Assembly (NCBI GenBank): GCA_964036295.1
Contig: OZ038462.1
Span: forward strand, 23,214,863-23,278,862
Reading direction: 5' to 3'
DNA from: Plumapathes pennacea
Lineage: Eukaryota > Cnidaria > Anthozoa > Antipatharia > Myriopathidae
Length of the DNA stretch: 64,000 nucleotides
Shown here: positions 22,818-35,705 of the stretch, in pieces
Position numbering within the stretch: position 1 is the first letter of the stretch
Layout: each line of letters opens with the position of its first letter
Made by a program: the position numbers and the translations under genes
Notes under the pieces: generated by a model
The model's database searches: none
What the model saw: only the letters and a program-made list of their open reading frames with translations
Told to the model about the DNA's origin: nothing

Positions 22818-25800
22818 CGGAAAATACTCCTTTTGGGCCAAAAATTAGACTCGCATGAAACCTTTATATAGCAGTAAACACAAGTTGAGCCCGTCAACCC
22901 AAAAAACCAGAAGCGCATGCGCTGCCATCACAGCTTGCAAGGCTATTGCAGACGCGGCATTAAATATAAACTCTGAGTGCAAAAGTCGGACATTAAATGA
23001 TTCTGGGATGTGAAGGGAGCTAAAGCAAGGTTATTATGAGCGGCCGTTGCAATTATTCGTAATCTAGAAGGAGTAACGATACAAAGTTACATCCCATATG
23101 GATGAAGTGCCTGGTGTCTCGTAGGCTATATAGCTGGTTGGATACATGTTACTAACAAGTTAGGCTGACACCACTATCGCACTCTTCTGGGCAAGGGATA
23201 ATTCACCACGGCTTGGGGGCCGGATTATCTCTCCCCGTTCGGTCTGGAAGTTTCGCGGGTGTTGGCGAGTTGCTCCTCGATCTGGCTTGGGGGCCGGGCA
23301 GCTCTCCCCCGACCCACCGGCGCGTTGTCACCGGGCCGGGTTCAATACCCGGCGGTTTTTTTATTTTTTTATTTTGTTTGTTTGTTTTTGTTTTTTTTTT
23401 TAATTTTGTTTAAAGTTTCATTGTCTATTTTGCGACAGAAATGATGAGTTTATAATCCAATCCATAACTCTTTGCACAAACCTATGCTTGTCAACTGTTC
23501 ATAGTGAATTTAAAGCCAAACTGATGAATATTGGCAGAGAAATTTAGGTACGAGGTGGTAAAATGATTTCTCAAAAGCGACCATTTAGGAGAAGAAAGCT
23601 ATAGGCTTTTCATTTTTCGGAAATTGCTCATTATGTTTTGACCTAATGTCAGACTCGCATGAAACATTCAAGCCGGCTCTTTAATGCTATGACAAAAATG
23701 TTTGTGCGCAATCTTCGGCAGTTTAGACAAGCGGTTGCGAGAAATAAGAGCAGATCATCTACCAAAACTTAACGCTTTCTAAATGGAAGAGGTTCAAACC
23801 AATTGCGATGTTTTCTCGGTAAATCTCCATAAATCCTTAGTTTCTAATCAATTCCACAATCCATCGCACAGATCTATGCTTTTCAATTGTTCTTAGTGAA
23901 TTTCAGGCCAAACCGATTAATATTAGCAGGGTAATTCTTGCTACGCTGTGGTAAAAAGAATCGTCAACATCGGCCATTAAAATAAAAAAAGGAGAAAAAA
24001 CAAAACAAAACAAAACAAACAAGCACAAAAACAAAAACAAAAACAAAACGCTGTGCAGCCTGTGCATATATATATATATATATATATATTTTTTTTATTT
24101 TCTTTTTTTTCTTCGGAAAATACTCCTTTTGGGTCTAAAATTAGACTCGCATGAAACTTTTATATAGCAGTAAACACAAGTTCAGCCCGTCAACCCAAAA
24201 AACCAGAAGCGCATGCGCTGCCATCACAGGTTGCAAGGCTATAGCAGACGCGGCATTAAATATAAACTCTGAGTGCAAAAGTCGGACATTAAATGATTCT
24301 GGGATGTGAAGGGAGCTAAAGCAAGGTTATTATGAGCGGCCGTTGCAATTATTCGTAATCTAGAAGGAGTAACGATACAAAGTTACATCCCATATGGATG
24401 GAGCGCCTGGTGTCTCGGAGGCTATATAGCTGGTTGGATACATGTTACTAACAAGTTAGGCTGACACCACTATCGCACTCTTCTGGGCAAGGGATAATTC
24501 ACCACGGCTTGGGGGCCGGATTATCTCTCCCCGTTCGGTCTGGAGGTTTCGCGGGTGTTGGCGAGTTGCTCCTCGATCTGGCTTGGGGGCCGGGCAGCTC
24601 TCCCCCGACCCACCGGCGCGTTGTCACCGGGCCGGGTTCAATACCTGGCGGTTTTTTAATTTTTTGCTTTTGTTTATTTATTTATTTATTTATTTATTTT
24701 TTTGTTTATAGTTTCATTGTTTATTTTCCGACAGAAATGATAAATTTATAATCCAATCCATAACTCTTTGCACAAACCTATGCTTGTCAACTGTTCATAG
24801 TGAATTTAAAGACAAACTGATGAATATTGGCAGAGAAATTTAGGTACGAGGTGGTAAAATGATTTCTCAAAAGCGACCATTTAGGAGAAGAAAGCTATAG
24901 GCTTTTCATTTTTCGGAAATTGCTCATTATGTTTTGACCTAATGTCAGACTCGCATGAAACATTCAAGCCGGCTCTTTAATGCTATGACAAAAATGTCTG
25001 TGTGCAATCTTCGGCAGTTTAGACAAGCGGCCGCGAGAAATAAGAGCAGATCATCTACCAAAACTTAACGCTTTCTAAATGGAAGAGGTTCAAACCAATT
25101 GCGTTGTTTTCTCGCTAAATCTCCATAAATCCTTAGTTTCTAATCAAATCCACAATTCATCGCACAGATCTATGCTTTTCAATTGTTCTTAGTGAATTTC
25201 AGGCCAAACCGATTAATATTAGCAGGGAAATTCTTGCTACGCTGTGGTAAAAAGAGTCGTCAACATCGGCCATTAAAATAAAAAAAGAAGAAAAAACAAA
25301 ATAAAACAAAACAAACCAGCACAAAAACAAAAACAAAAAGAAAAACAAAACGCTATGCAGCCTGTGCATATATATATATATATATACATTTTTTTTTTTT
25401 CGGAAAATACTCCTTTTGGGCCAAAATTAGACTCGCATGAAACTTCTATATAGCAGTAAACACAAGTTCAGCCCGTCAACCCAAAAAACCAGAAGCGCAC
25501 GCGCCGCCATCACAGGTTGCAAGGTTATAGCAGACGCGGCAATAAATATAAACTCTGAGTGCAAAAGTCGGATATTAAATGATTCTGGGATGTGGAAGGG
25601 AGCTAAAACAAGGTTATTATGAGCGGCCGTTGCAATTATTCGTAATCTAGAAGGAGTAACGATACAAAGTTACATCCCATATGGATGGAGCGCCTGGTGT
25701 CTCGGAGGCTATATAGCTGGTTGGATACATGTTACTAACAAGTTAGGCTGACACCACTATCGCACTCTTCTGGGCAAGGGATAATTCACCACGGCTTGGG

Positions 25801-26646
25801 GGCCGGATTATCTCTCCCCGTTCGGTCTGGAGGTTTCGCGGGTGTTGGCGAGTTGCTCCTCGATCTGGCTTGGGGGCCGGGCAGCTCTCCCCCGACCCAC
25901 CGGCGCGTTGTCAGCGGGCCGGGTTCAATACCCGGCGGTTTTTTAATTTTTTGCTTTTGTTTATTTATTTTTTTTCTTTTGTTTTTTTTTTTTGTTTAAA
26001 GTTTCTATGTTTATTTTGCGACAGAAATGATAAGTTTATAATCCAATCCATAACTCTTTGCACAAACCTATGCTTGTCAACTGTTCATAGTGAATTTAAA
26101 GACAAACTGATGAATATTGGCAGAGAAATTTAGGTACGAGGTGGTAAAATGATTTGTCAAAAGCGACTATTTAGGAGAAGAAAGCTATAGGCTTTTCATT
26201 TTTCGGAAATTGCTCATTATGTTTTGACCTAATGTCAGACTCGCATGAAACATTCAAGCCGGCTCTCTAATGCTATCACAAAAATGTCTGTGTGCAATCT
26301 TCGGCAGTTTAGACAAGCGGCCGCGAGAAATAAGAGAAGATCATCAACCAAAACTTAACGCTTTCTAAATGGAAGAGGTTCAAACCAATTGCGATGTTTT
26401 CTCGCTAAATCTCCATAAATCCTTAGTTTCTAATCAAATCCACAATTCATCGTACAGATCTATGCTTTTCAATTGTTCTTAGTGAATTTCAGGCCAAACC
26501 GATTAAAATTAGCAGGAAAATTCTTGCTACGTTGTGGTAAAAATAATCGTCAACATCGGCCATTAAAATAAAATAAAAAAACAAAACAAAACAAAACAAA
26601 ACAAACAAGCACAAAAACAAAAACTAAAGCAAAACGCTGTGCAGCC

Positions 26647-26875
<229 letters not shown>

Positions 26876-27473
26876 CGGAAAATACTCCTTTTGGGCCCAA
26901 AATTAGACTCGCATGAAACCTTTATATAGCAGTAAACACAAGTTCAGCCCGTCAACCCAAAAAACCAGAAGCGCATGCGCTGCCATCACAGCTTGCAAGG
27001 CTATAGCAGACGCGGCATTAAATATAAACTCTGAGTGCAAAAGTCGGACATTAAATGATTCTGGGATGTGAAGGGAGCTAAAGCAAGGTTATTATGAGCG
27101 GCCGTTGCAATTATTCGTAATCTAGAAGGAGTAACGACACAAAGTTACATCCCATATGGATGAAGCGCCTGGTGTCTCGGAGGCTATAGAGCTGGTTGGA
27201 TGCATGTTATTAACAAGTTAGGCTGACACCAGTATCGCACTCTTCTGGGCAAGGGATAATTCACCACGGCTTGGGGGCCGGATTATCTCTCCCCGTTCGG
27301 TCTGGAAGTTTCGCGGGTGTTGGCGAGTTGCTCCTCGATCTGGCTTGGGGGCCGGGCAGCTCTCCCCCGACCCACCGGCGCGTTTTCACCGGGCCGGGTT
27401 CAATACCCGGCGGTTTTTTAATTTTTTGCTTTTGTTTGTTTGTTTGTTTGTTTGTTTGTTTGTTTGTTTTTTG

Positions 27474-29656
27474 TTTTTGCATATCAAACTCTTCCCATAC
27501 AAATGGGAACATTTGTTGTTTTCTAGTCCCAATCTCACGCGGCCGAAAGCGGCTACGATAGATTTCAAAATGGCGGATAGATTCAAGAGGACTGAATAAC
27601 CGAATTGGTTTGTTTAGAAGACAAAATCGGATAAAAGTATCAGAAAACCTTGTGAGATTGAAGTAATTTTTGTCGACAAGGTTCGCCAGCAGTTGGAGTT
27701 CCACTATAAAGACTGAACTTCGAAATTCGACGATTGGTGGCGGTTCGATGTGGAGGCTCTTCAGTGTTTCCCGTTCCAGCGCGTGCAAAAATGTTTGTCC
27801 TGAGCAGTGAGCCGTTTAATGATCAAGCAATATGATTCTTTGGTCAGACTTCCCGTGAACTAAAATAAAACTGTGGCCTACGACGCCATATAGATTCAAA
27901 CATGACATGCATGCATGGCTGTTATCTGCATATTATACTGATCATGTTTCCTCTCTGAATTTTACAAGGAGTTTATATTTAAAGAATGCTTTTCACGTTG
28001 GCTCGCAAACTGTCCACACAAAATGTGAGACACCTGATTTATTCTACCTGTTTTCCCCTCCTTCCAATGTTTTAATGCAAGCTGTTTGAAAACAGAAATG
28101 TAGCACATCCTCCAATGTTTCACATTGCACATGGCTTCCATGTGCCATCCTATTCTATAATGTAGCCAGAGATTAAATGCTTTGCACATAAAAAAGTGGA
28201 AACTATTGACAGATATACAGTTTACCCATTTGTCAGCTGCTGCTTCAAGAAACTAAATTTCCTGTTTACAAAAACCTGTTAGAAGACAATTAACTTCATT
28301 ATGATTTATAGGTCTAAAGTGTGTTTCTGAACTGTTTATCTCAGCCAACAGTATTTTGAGGATAAATTGATGTGTACAAAGTCATTCCATTTTAAAGTAG
28401 TGCTACCTGAAATCTGCACTCTGAGATTTTAACTGTTGGCTAAAACATCAGTATTTTAACTTTAAGTTTTTTTATATCACCTGCACCATAATTAATACTA
28501 TATTAACTAAGATAGAATTTTTTTAGTATGTACAATTTATTAGTATAGCACTGCACCTGCACTTCAATCTTTTAGTATTAGTGTATTCACTAGTTGGAAG
28601 TATACTGTACATTCTAAGCGATATACAGAGCTATATCAATTTTTGACTGGAATATATGACAAGAAATACACTAAAATGTGGGTTGTGATTCAGATTGTCC
28701 GAGTGACAATTTTCCTGAAGACTACTCTTACCCAGACAACCACAATCTACATGCTGTTCAAACTCTGGTTCAAGCCATGCAAATACACTCAATCTTCTGA
28801 TTTGTGATATATGCCTCATTCTAAAAATATACCCATCGAGACAGCTTTATATGTGTTCTTTTAGAGCCCTTTTCACACAAAATACAAAGAGGAACGAGTT
28901 TTCTATTTTTTAATGAACCAGCCACTTTCATATTTCATGTGCTTTACAAAACTATACATCTGAGAAATCAAAGCTATAATGGTTCCCCGCGAAATATGCC
29001 GGCGAGAGCATTTTCGGCGTATAAATACCGTATTAGAAAGTTACTGTTATCGTTCGAGACTCTCCGAATCACAAAACAGGAATATGAAATTCATTTACTT
29101 GCTTATTTTGTAGCCAAGTGACCAAAGTTGTGCTCCAAAGGGGCCTTCCGAACCTTGATAAATCCTCTTCAGCTGCACCGTACACGACGCTGGCCGCTAT
29201 CTCAACATCGAGCACATCCGGAGATTTGAATGTCGTTTTCCCGCACCTAAATTTTACCGAATGTGCAAGTTTTATATACCAAAATGCGGGGAATTTAACC
29301 GTCTTTCGTAATCCGTTGGTGCATCTGAGATACACGCTTGCGCAGAAGAACTAGAACCCAATGTTTGCGGCCAGTTGTCTCAAAACGCCAAAATGCCTTG
29401 TTAATTTCGTCTAACTGATCGAAAACAACCTAAAAAACCCGCAGCTAAAATGTTGTTATAAGGGCCAAAAAATATATACTTGGAAAGCATGAAGATTACA
29501 TTTTTCAAATCCGGAGGTGCATCGATGGATTTTTAAACGAGAAACGAGCGCGAGTAGAAAAAGTGCGAAAAACGCGATGATTCTGAGTGAGCCATTGTTA
29601 TGGGCGTGGCAGTAGATACGTCATAAGACCTTTTGTTAAGAGTGAGTTTCATATGT
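27474..29656. mobile_element. 2.18 kb insertion in array unit 7
   Basis: The unit stops in its T-rich tail at about 27473 and resumes at AAAGTTTCATTG (29657). The inserted DNA begins CATATCAAACTCTTCCC and ends with the complement of CATATGAAACTC, an imperfect 12 bp inverted end. Inside are GCGGCCGAAAGCGGC and AAAATGGCGG (27538-27575, promoter-like) and open frames without recognised domains (27480-27788 minus, 29069-29335 minus). No transposase is recognised. No clear target duplication is seen in the low-complexity tail. Confidence 0.5.
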
Positions 29657-30307
29657 TAAAGTTTCATTGTTTTTTTTTGCGACAGAAATGATAAGTTTAC
29701 AATCCAATCCATAACTCTTTGCACAAACCTATGCTTGTCAACTGTTCATAGTGAATTTAAAGCCAAACTGATGAATATTGGCAGAGAAATTTAGGTACGA
29801 GGTGGTAAAATGATTTGTCAAAAGCGGCCATTTAGGAGAAGAAAGCTATAGGCTTTTCATTTTTCGGAAATTGCTCATTATGTTTTGACCTAATGTCAGA
29901 CTCGCATGAAACATTGAATTCGGCTCTCTAATGCTATGACAAAAATTTCTGTGTGCAATCTTCGGCAGTTTAGACAAGCGGCCGCGAGAAATAAGAGAAG
30001 ATCATCTACCAAAACTTAACGCTTTCTAAATGGAAGAGGTTCAAACCAATTGCGTTGATTTCTCGCTAAATCTCCATAAATCCTTAGTTTCTAATCAAAT
30101 CCACAATTCATCGCACAGATCTATGCTTTTCAATTGTTCTTAGTGAATTTCAGGCCAAACCGATTAATATTAGCAGGGAAATTCTTGCTACGCTGTGGTA
30201 AAAAGAATCGTCAACATCGGCCATTAAAATAAAAAAAGAAGAAAAAACAAAACAAAACAAAACAAACAAGCACAAAAACAAAAACAAAAACAAAACGCTG
30301 TGCAGCC

Positions 30308-30484
<177 letters not shown>

Positions 30485-30828
30485 TGTTTTCGGAAAATAC
30501 TCCTTTTGGGCCCAAAATTAGACTCGTATGAAAGCTTTATATAGCAGTAAACACAAGTTCAGCCCGTCAACCCAAAAAACCAGAAGCGCATGCGCTGCCA
30601 TCACAGCTTGGAAGCCTATTCTAGACGCGGCATTAAATATAAACTCGGAGTGCAAAAGTCGGACATTAAATGATTCTGGGATGTGAAGGGAGCTAAAGCA
30701 AGGTTATTATGAGCGGCCGTTGCAATTATTCGTAATCTAGAAGGAGCAACGAAACAAAGTTACATCCCATATGGATGAAGCGCCTGGTGTCTCGGAGGCT
30801 ATATAGCTGGTTGGATACATGTTACTAA

Positions 30829-32325
30829 CTAGAAATACGATAATCGCAGATACCCCCTCACTCTGCCATTGATGGGACTTTTACTTTGGTAACTGCCAAC
30901 AAGAGTAGCCTTTGTTTTACCGAAATGTTGACTCGATCTTTTCTTCGAAGTCAAGTGCTACACGCAAAGGAAGGAGAAAAAGAATGGTGTGTGTTATACT
31001 TTTGCGTTGAAAAAAGAATCGATTGCGTGATGAAGTCCGTATTTCCCACGGTCGGCACGTCAAATTAATTCATGCAGTCTGCCAAGCACGTTCTCAAAAT
31101 TTAATACTCAAAGTTTGAAGTTGGTCGGCCGTCGTAGTACGGGAAAAAAGGAACACTGATTTTCCAATTTTGAATTCATAGGCAGTACAATAAATTGGCT
31201 TCCTGTGCGATTTGTTTTTACTCTGGACTGCATGCACCAGATTCAGACATGCATATTTAATAGGCTCGAATTGTTTTGTATGTGAACCCACTCAAAACAG
31301 CAAGATTTCTCACAGAATCAAAGTAAAACTTGAACAGTTTACTTCAAATTATACACGGGCTTGAGACCCAGTAATACTTCTAAGGGCTTGTGAACGATTC
31401 TCGCTGCAATCACCGCGTGTCAGATTACAGAAAAATAAGACATCTGACTAAATCATTCAAGACTCCAAGTTCCGATTGCTCTGAGCGAATACGGTAGCCG
31501 AAACTGGCGACAGAAGCGTAGTAAAACAATACTTCGAGGGAAAATGATCAGCATACAGATTTTAATACATTCTTGAAGTGATCAAGTTACAAGCTATACG
31601 GGATACAATATATTTGTCACGGTGATTGTTCGGTTTCCACTGACTAACCTTTGTTGCTTGTCCTTTCTAAATAAGTATCTGAGTTTAACACAAAACGGCG
31701 TCTGAAGCTCCCGATTTGCTTTCAAGCGCTGTTCCCTTTGCGGAGTTGTCTGTGTTACCCGCTTCTGTTCATGTCGCTTTTGGTCGGCATTCATGCGCTG
31801 TTGTCTTTGCGGAGTCTTCTCTTCGGCCCGCTTTTTCTCCTGAAGGTCCCGATTCGCTTTCAAGCGCTGTTCTTTTTGCGGAGTTGTCTGTGTTGCCCGC
31901 TTCTGTTCATGTCGCTTTTGGTCGGCATTCACGCGCTGTTGTCTTTGCGGAGTCTTCTCTTCGGTCCGCTTTTGCTCTTGAAGTGCCTGTTCGCTTCTCT
32001 TTTGAAGACGAGCTTCGCGAGACCGTTCTGTTTCAAGTTTTCTAGCTTTCAAATTCATTTTCGTGAACGCAGTTACGTACAATTGTTGCTTCGTTCAAAT
32101 CTTTCTTAAAAACATGGCGGTGGCTAGTCGATAATGATTACGTCATTGCCTTATTTGGACATTGCCTTAGGCACCTGGCCTAAAAAGGTCGCATCAAACA
32201 AACACACACACAAACACACAAATACACGAACATTAGATTTCGAGATGGCGACGCGCTTGGAGTCTTCAAATGAGCCGACTATGCTGCATTAGCGTCGTAA
32301 ATATTTCCCTCACTTCGTTCGGGGA
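30829..32325 (-). mobile_element. Helitron, full copy 2 (1497 bp), nested in the array
   Basis: On the minus strand it runs from TCCCCGAACGAAGTGAGGG to CGATTATCGTATTTCTAG. Neighbouring units give the uninterrupted site (CATGTTACTAACAAGTTAGG), which fixes both ends exactly: no target bases are duplicated. In element orientation the preceding base is G and the following base T, so the site is G/T rather than the usual A/T unless the unit was mutated. Interior matches copy 3 along nearly its whole length. Confidence 0.85.
31594..32058 (-). CDS. STPR-like basic repeat protein of Helitron copy 2
   Basis: About 154 residues from MNLKARKLETERSREARLQK. The middle has four blocks starting K/T-TPQR-x-QR at about 23-residue spacing, for example TTPQKEQRLKANRDLQEKKR, with the next block beginning RMNADQKRHEQKR. 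A 23-residue Arg/Gln-rich period with a TP..R..R core is the hallmark of the STPR repeat described in FMBP-1-type DNA-binding proteins and found at the N-terminus of some Helitron helicases (family knowledge). Ends TVTNILYPV. No Rep or helicase motif is present. DNA binding is inferred. Confidence 0.6.
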   Translation of the reverse strand: MNLKARKLETERSREARLQKRSEQALQEQKRTEEKTPQRQQRVNADQKRHEQKRATQTTPQKEQRLKANRDLQEKKRAEEKTPQRQQRMNADQKRHEQKRVTQTTPQREQRLKANRELQTPFCVKLRYLFRKDKQQRLVSGNRTITVTNILYPV

Positions 32326-32789
32326 CAAGTTAGGCTGACACCACTATCGCACTCTTCTGGGCAAGGGATAATTCACCACGGCTTGGGGGCCGGATTATCT
32401 CTCCCCGTTCGGTCTGGAAGTTTCGCGGGTGTTGGCGAGTTGCTCCTCGATCTGGCTTGGGGGCCGGGCAGCTCTCCCCCGACCCACCGGCGCGTTGTCA
32501 CCGGGCCGGGTTCAATACCCGGCGATTTTTTAATTTTTTGCTTTTGTTTGTTTGTTTGTTTGTTTGTTTGTTTGTTTTTTTTGTTTTTTTTTGTTTAAAG
32601 TTTCATTGTTTCTTTTTCGACAGAAATGATAAGTTTATATTCCAATCCATAACTCTTTGCACAAACCTATGCACTGTCATATGAAACCTATAAATAAACT
32701 GAGAAAGAACAATTCAAATCCTTTCTTCAACTGCCAAAAGCAAATTTGACTTCGGACAACTTTGAATGTCAGAACAGTCAAATGAAACC

Positions 32790-33000
32790 TAATAATATGA
32801 CCAATCAAACGAAAACTCTATAGTGAGCCGTACTTTCTAACAGCAGTGTTCGCTTCCAGCTCCTGAATTGGTAAATGAAACTTAAAGCGTGTGGCCACTC
32901 AAAGGAAAGCTCTCAATGACTGCATTACGATAGCTAGCAGTGTTCACTTCCAATTCCTGAACTGTCCAATGAAACCTAAGGGAGTGGCCACTCAAGAAAG
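32790..33000. repeat. ~105 bp repeat, cluster 1
   Basis: Two to three degenerate copies of GTTCACTTCCAATTCCTGAA followed by ACTGTCAAATGAAACTTAAG and CACTCAAATGAAAGCTCTCA. The same unit is found at 34680-34975. Confidence 0.7.
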
Positions 33001-33289
33001 ATTTTTTTTTTCATCCAACACCGCGACAGACGGAAATTACCGATTGTAGAAACATGTGCGATATGGAATAATAGTAAAATTTACAAGAACGTGGTCATTT
33101 CTTGTTTATAGGCTGTATAGCCTCACCTACCAAGTCGACTCCAGAGAATTTTTTATACTTTTCACCACCAAATCCGATCACTGAAAGAAATACCGAGGAA
33201 CTAGAATTTTTAATGAAACACAGAATTTGCACCAAGCACAGAAGGAGAATTAGGAGAAGAATATATGCCGCTGGTGGTAATTGGTGGTG

Positions 33290-33560
33290 TGATGGTGTTG
33301 CTGATAACGATGATGGAATGATGACGATGATAATGTGGTGGTTGTGATGATGATGATGGTGTTGATGATGGTGATGATGATGATGACGATGATAATGATG
33401 ATGACGGTTGTTATGATAATGGTGCGTTGATTAGACCTGATTCTGATTCTGATAATGATGATAATAATTTACATGGTGTTGCTGATAATGATGATGGAGG
33501 TGCAGTTGAACATGTCGATGATGATAGCTATGGTGATGATGGTGTTGATGACGATATTGG
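33290..33560. repeat. degenerate (GATGAT)n tract
   Basis: Imperfect GAT/GGT trinucleotide repeats. The Asp-rich frame through it (33427-33954) is a translation of the repeat. Confidence 0.85.
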
Positions 33561-33623
33561 TGATGGTGACGAAGATGTTGCCGTGAATGAATATCAGCGT
33601 CACATGCAGCAAATGCAATTTAC

Positions 33624-34780
33624 CATCCATCCAGCTTTTCTTCTCTTTTACAGTTGTGTCAAACCGCACGGTGTGTGTCACAACTCGCTTTCCTGCCTTG
33701 AACGTAAACTCACAACTCCCCACTCGATCCATCGGATACTGTTAAAACAATCAAAGCCATGGTCAAAGTTTTTTAGAAACTCTTTTGGCCTTTGCAAACA
33801 AAGAATCCTCTGCTTTCACTTCCCGGACTCCAACACCAATTCTTCCAATTTATATGGAAAGACAATATGGGTGTCATACAAAGATGTTCTTAATTGGATT
33901 AACTGCCGTCTAGGGCGCTTATTCGAGGAAATACAATATTCGATCTTTTTTTAAACTATTTTAGATCAAAATATGCGATTGTCGACCCTATTTCAGACCT
34001 GTATACCAAAAATTTGAACCAAATACCAAAATGCGCAAAATTCATACCCTATTCCATACCAAAGGAACTAAATTTATACCCTATTTTAGACAAAAATGCT
34101 TGAAAACGATATCCTTTGGGGTGGCACATACATATATGGCTTAAAGATATACATTATATCGGGAATACCCACCCTCTATCCTCTCCTTCAGATCTATCCC
34201 ACCCCCCCTCACCCCTCCCCCGGAAGAATTAATAGCGTCTGATCACTTGCGCGGTAGGCAAGTGATCCAACTGTGAATTCTCTCTATGTCACCCATACTA
34301 TTTCTTCATGAGTGGAGGAGAGAATTTGTATTTATAACTCAGGACGTAAAGGGTTGAGGTGTGAAAACCCGTTCAGAACCCTGCTCCCCTAAGACAAATC
34401 ACTAAACAGGTGAACACTTTTACAAAGACAGCTTTGACGTGGCACTGGAAGGGTGGTTTGGGCAGCTAGTGGGGAAAAAGGAGCCGATATTTTGCGGTCA
34501 CTGCGTTCCTCTTGTTAGAACTTCTGCATGCTTACCTGGTTTGGGAAAACATATGTCAAATTTTGAGTTGAAGCTGGCTGCAGGGAAATCTCGAGTCCAT
34601 CAATACGTTCCATAGACTATGGACATAAATAAAACTGTTGTGACGCGCGAACCCTTTTTTGACTGCCAGAGGCAAGTTTGACCAAACTGAAACAACCATT
34701 TCCTAGCTGCCAAACGAAACTTAAATGTGTAATCACTCAAATGAAAGCTCTCAACGAGTATGATAATAATAATTATGATA

Positions 34781-34860
<80 letters not shown>

Positions 34861-35254
34861 GTTCACTTCCAACTTCTGAACTGTCAGATGAAACTTAAGG
34901 TGTGAACACTCAAATGAAAGCTCTTAATGAGTACATATTAACAACAGTGTTAAAAAAATTTACGCTAAATCTATATCTGAACAGCTAGTCGCTTACATAA
35001 CAGTCCGCGTCTCCTTTCTCTACCGTCCAGCAACATTTTGGCTTCTTCGCTGACTCGACCGTTATTCTCGCCTTTTGATCATTAGCAACAGTTATGTCTG
35101 AAATGTGAATACAAATTGATAGGTAAAGTAACTAAATCACACACATGCATGTTCATAGATTCATACATGAGTCTGTATTTTCACTCATTGTGTTAATATA
35201 CTTACAAAACTGGATTCCAAAACTTGCAGGATCCATTGGCAATATTCCAGAACG
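33624..35254 (-). CDS. unrecognised gene, three phase-matched exons (cysteine-containing)
   Basis: Exons 35206-35254 (acceptor ACCTAG, donor TTT|GTAAGT), 34997-35097 (acceptor ATTTCAG, donor TAT|GTAAGC) and 33624-33738 (acceptor TTAACAG, donor GATG|GTAAAT) join without a frame break. The product includes RSGILPMDPASFGIQFYITV, then ANDQKARITVESAKKPKCCW, then TVEKGDADCYYPMDRVGSCE and FTFKAGKRVVTHTVRFDTTV. Four cysteines and beta-strand-like alternation suggest a folded extracellular module, but I do not recognise the family. Upstream and downstream exons are not identified. A weak candidate upstream exon (SILEIAEKIEALFPGAMNTP, donor CCG|GTTAGT) lies at about 36667-36732. The gene may continue to 18225-17370 across the array. 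Confidence 0.55.
33950..34150. repeat. dispersed repeat (TACCCTATTT.AGAC / AAAAATGCTTGAAAA), copy 1
   Basis: Shares CTATTTCAGACC, ACAAAAATGCTTGAAAA and GGCACATACATATATGGCTTA with 62560-62820. Type unknown; no inverted ends seen. Confidence 0.65.
34655..34975. repeat. ~105 bp repeat, cluster 2, split by a microsatellite
   Basis: Same unit as 32790-33000. An (AAT)n tract at 34762-34859 lies between two copies, exactly after CTCTCAACGAGTATG. Confidence 0.75.
34762..34859. repeat. (AAT)n microsatellite
   Basis: About 98 bp, nearly pure after 34785. Another AAT tract is at 40471-40552. Confidence 0.95.
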
Positions 35255-35705
35255 CTAGGTTCAATAACACATGCAAAAAGAATATTAGTGAGAAGAGATT
35301 ATTCACAACCGGTTAATAGCCTCTTGGCTGTGGTCCAATTGGGTAAAAAATGGCAGAAATTCACAATTTTATACGCATCCGTTTCGAATATTCACTACTG
35401 ATCTCAAAACATTTTAAAAATACTGTCTAAAATGATAGTATAGCATAAGTTCCTGGAGGCATTCGATCAAGGAAATCTTGGGAACACAAGCTTATGCCTC
35501 ACATGATTGAGAACAGCATTAGGATAGCTGCAAGTAGCTATGAATTGCAATGCCAAAGTTTTGAAATGTTCTAAAATAAAAGTTATATAACGAGCTCTCT
35601 GATTGGTTCCCAACCGTGTTTGCATGAGGCTAAACATGGAAAGTGTTATATTGCTCTGAGGTTGTGCATTGGGACAAATTTTTGGACTGCTCGATTTTAG
35701 TGAAG

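Noticed and set aside
33427..33954. 175-residue Asp-rich open frame
   Set aside because: Its first part translates the GAT repeat and the rest is antisense to the exon at 33624-33738.
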